6,095 bases of DNA. Origin: Gemmatimonadota bacterium (GTDB lineage Bacteria; Gemmatimonadota; Gemmatimonadetes; Palauibacterales; Palauibacteraceae). The position numbers and the translations under genes are program-made. Positions 5,981 to 6,095 of the stretch are shown one piece after another. The first letter of the stretch is position 1; each line of letters begins with the position of its first letter. Location of the stretch: assembly GCA_013042495.1 (NCBI GenBank), contig JABDQB010000120.1, forward strand, positions 1 to 6,095. Direction: 5' to 3'. The notes under the pieces are model-generated. The model searched no databases, was not told where the DNA came from, and saw only the letters and a program-made list of their open reading frames with translations.

Positions 5981-5990
5981 GGAAGGGAGG
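5981..5990 (+). promoter_or_regulatory. Shine-Dalgarno that decides the flavin reductase start
   Basis: GGAAGGGAGG ends 6 nt before the ATG at 5997. The in-frame GTG at 5994 would be only 3 nt away, so the ATG is the better start. Confidence 0.7.
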
Positions 5991-5996
5991 CCGGTG

Positions 5997-6095
5997 ATGC
6001 CGGGCAAGCCACTTCAGAAACTCGTTAAGCTAGACTTAGATAAACCAATATGGGATAGGTTTTTCTGGGTCTCTCCTCTTTCCGCCGTGGGAACC
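5997..6095 (+). CDS. Flavin reductase-like domain protein, N-terminal 33 residues (runs off the window)
   Basis: The translated start is MPGKPLQKLVKLDLDKPIW followed by DRFFWVSPLSAVGT. The PIWDRFFxVxPLxxVGT pattern matches, from memory, the first strand of flavin reductase-like (FMN-binding split-barrel) proteins, which hold FMN or FAD and reduce it with NAD(P)H or act as related oxidoreductases. No signal peptide is present, so it is probably cytoplasmic. The reading frame is open to the last base. The first 25 codons are unusually AT-rich for this window (TTA, CTA, ATA, AGG, AAA). Only a fifth or less of a typical protein of this family is visible, so cofactor residues cannot be checked. 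It is divergent from the HPF-like gene across 95 nt. Confidence 0.7.
   Translation, partial: MPGKPLQKLVKLDLDKPIWDRFFWVSPLSAVGT

Overview
The window is GC-rich DNA from a diderm (Gram-negative-type) bacterium. The diderm assignment rests on a complete tripartite envelope efflux system: inner-membrane RND pump, lipoprotein adaptor and TolC-type outer-membrane channel. Pump motifs such as KEASPDITVP and NFSEFPIMQVNVSG, together with the flavin reductase N-terminus, recall Gemmatimonadota or Bacteroidota-related pumps more than enterobacterial AcrB. That placement is an impression from memory and was not tested by a search.

Positions 1-4772 hold one minus-strand operon in the order regulator (TetR/AcrR type, 4104-4772), outer-membrane factor (2395-4107), periplasmic adaptor lipoprotein (1283-2398) and RND permease (1-1286, cut by the window edge). 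All three junctions are the same 4-nt ATGA overlap, and each upstream gene's last codons contain the next gene's Shine-Dalgarno. This predicts translational coupling along the whole cassette. Upstream of the regulator (4783-4825) lie three tandem 14-bp units, each with a TAACNNNGTTA palindrome. They include a perfect 31-bp inverted repeat and cover the likely promoter -10 and leader. The simplest model is a self-repressing, ligand-induced pump operon in which the repressor is co-transcribed with the pump it controls.

Positions 4877-5491 (minus) encode a soluble 204-residue protein I do not recognise. Positions 5617-5901 (minus) encode a 94-residue protein with the layout of the HPF/RaiA ribosome-hibernation family but a net acidic charge. 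The 125-nt gap between these two genes holds two perfect hairpins without T-tracts. From 5997 to the window end (plus) is the N-terminal 33 codons of a flavin reductase-like protein, divergent from the HPF-like gene across a 95-nt intergenic region.

I see no RNA genes, insertion sequences, CRISPR arrays or integrase sites. The window is dominated by an ordinary kind of efflux operon. Its least ordinary parts are the operator array, the fully coupled architecture, the Arg/Ser-rich tail of the pump, and the two small genes beyond the operon.
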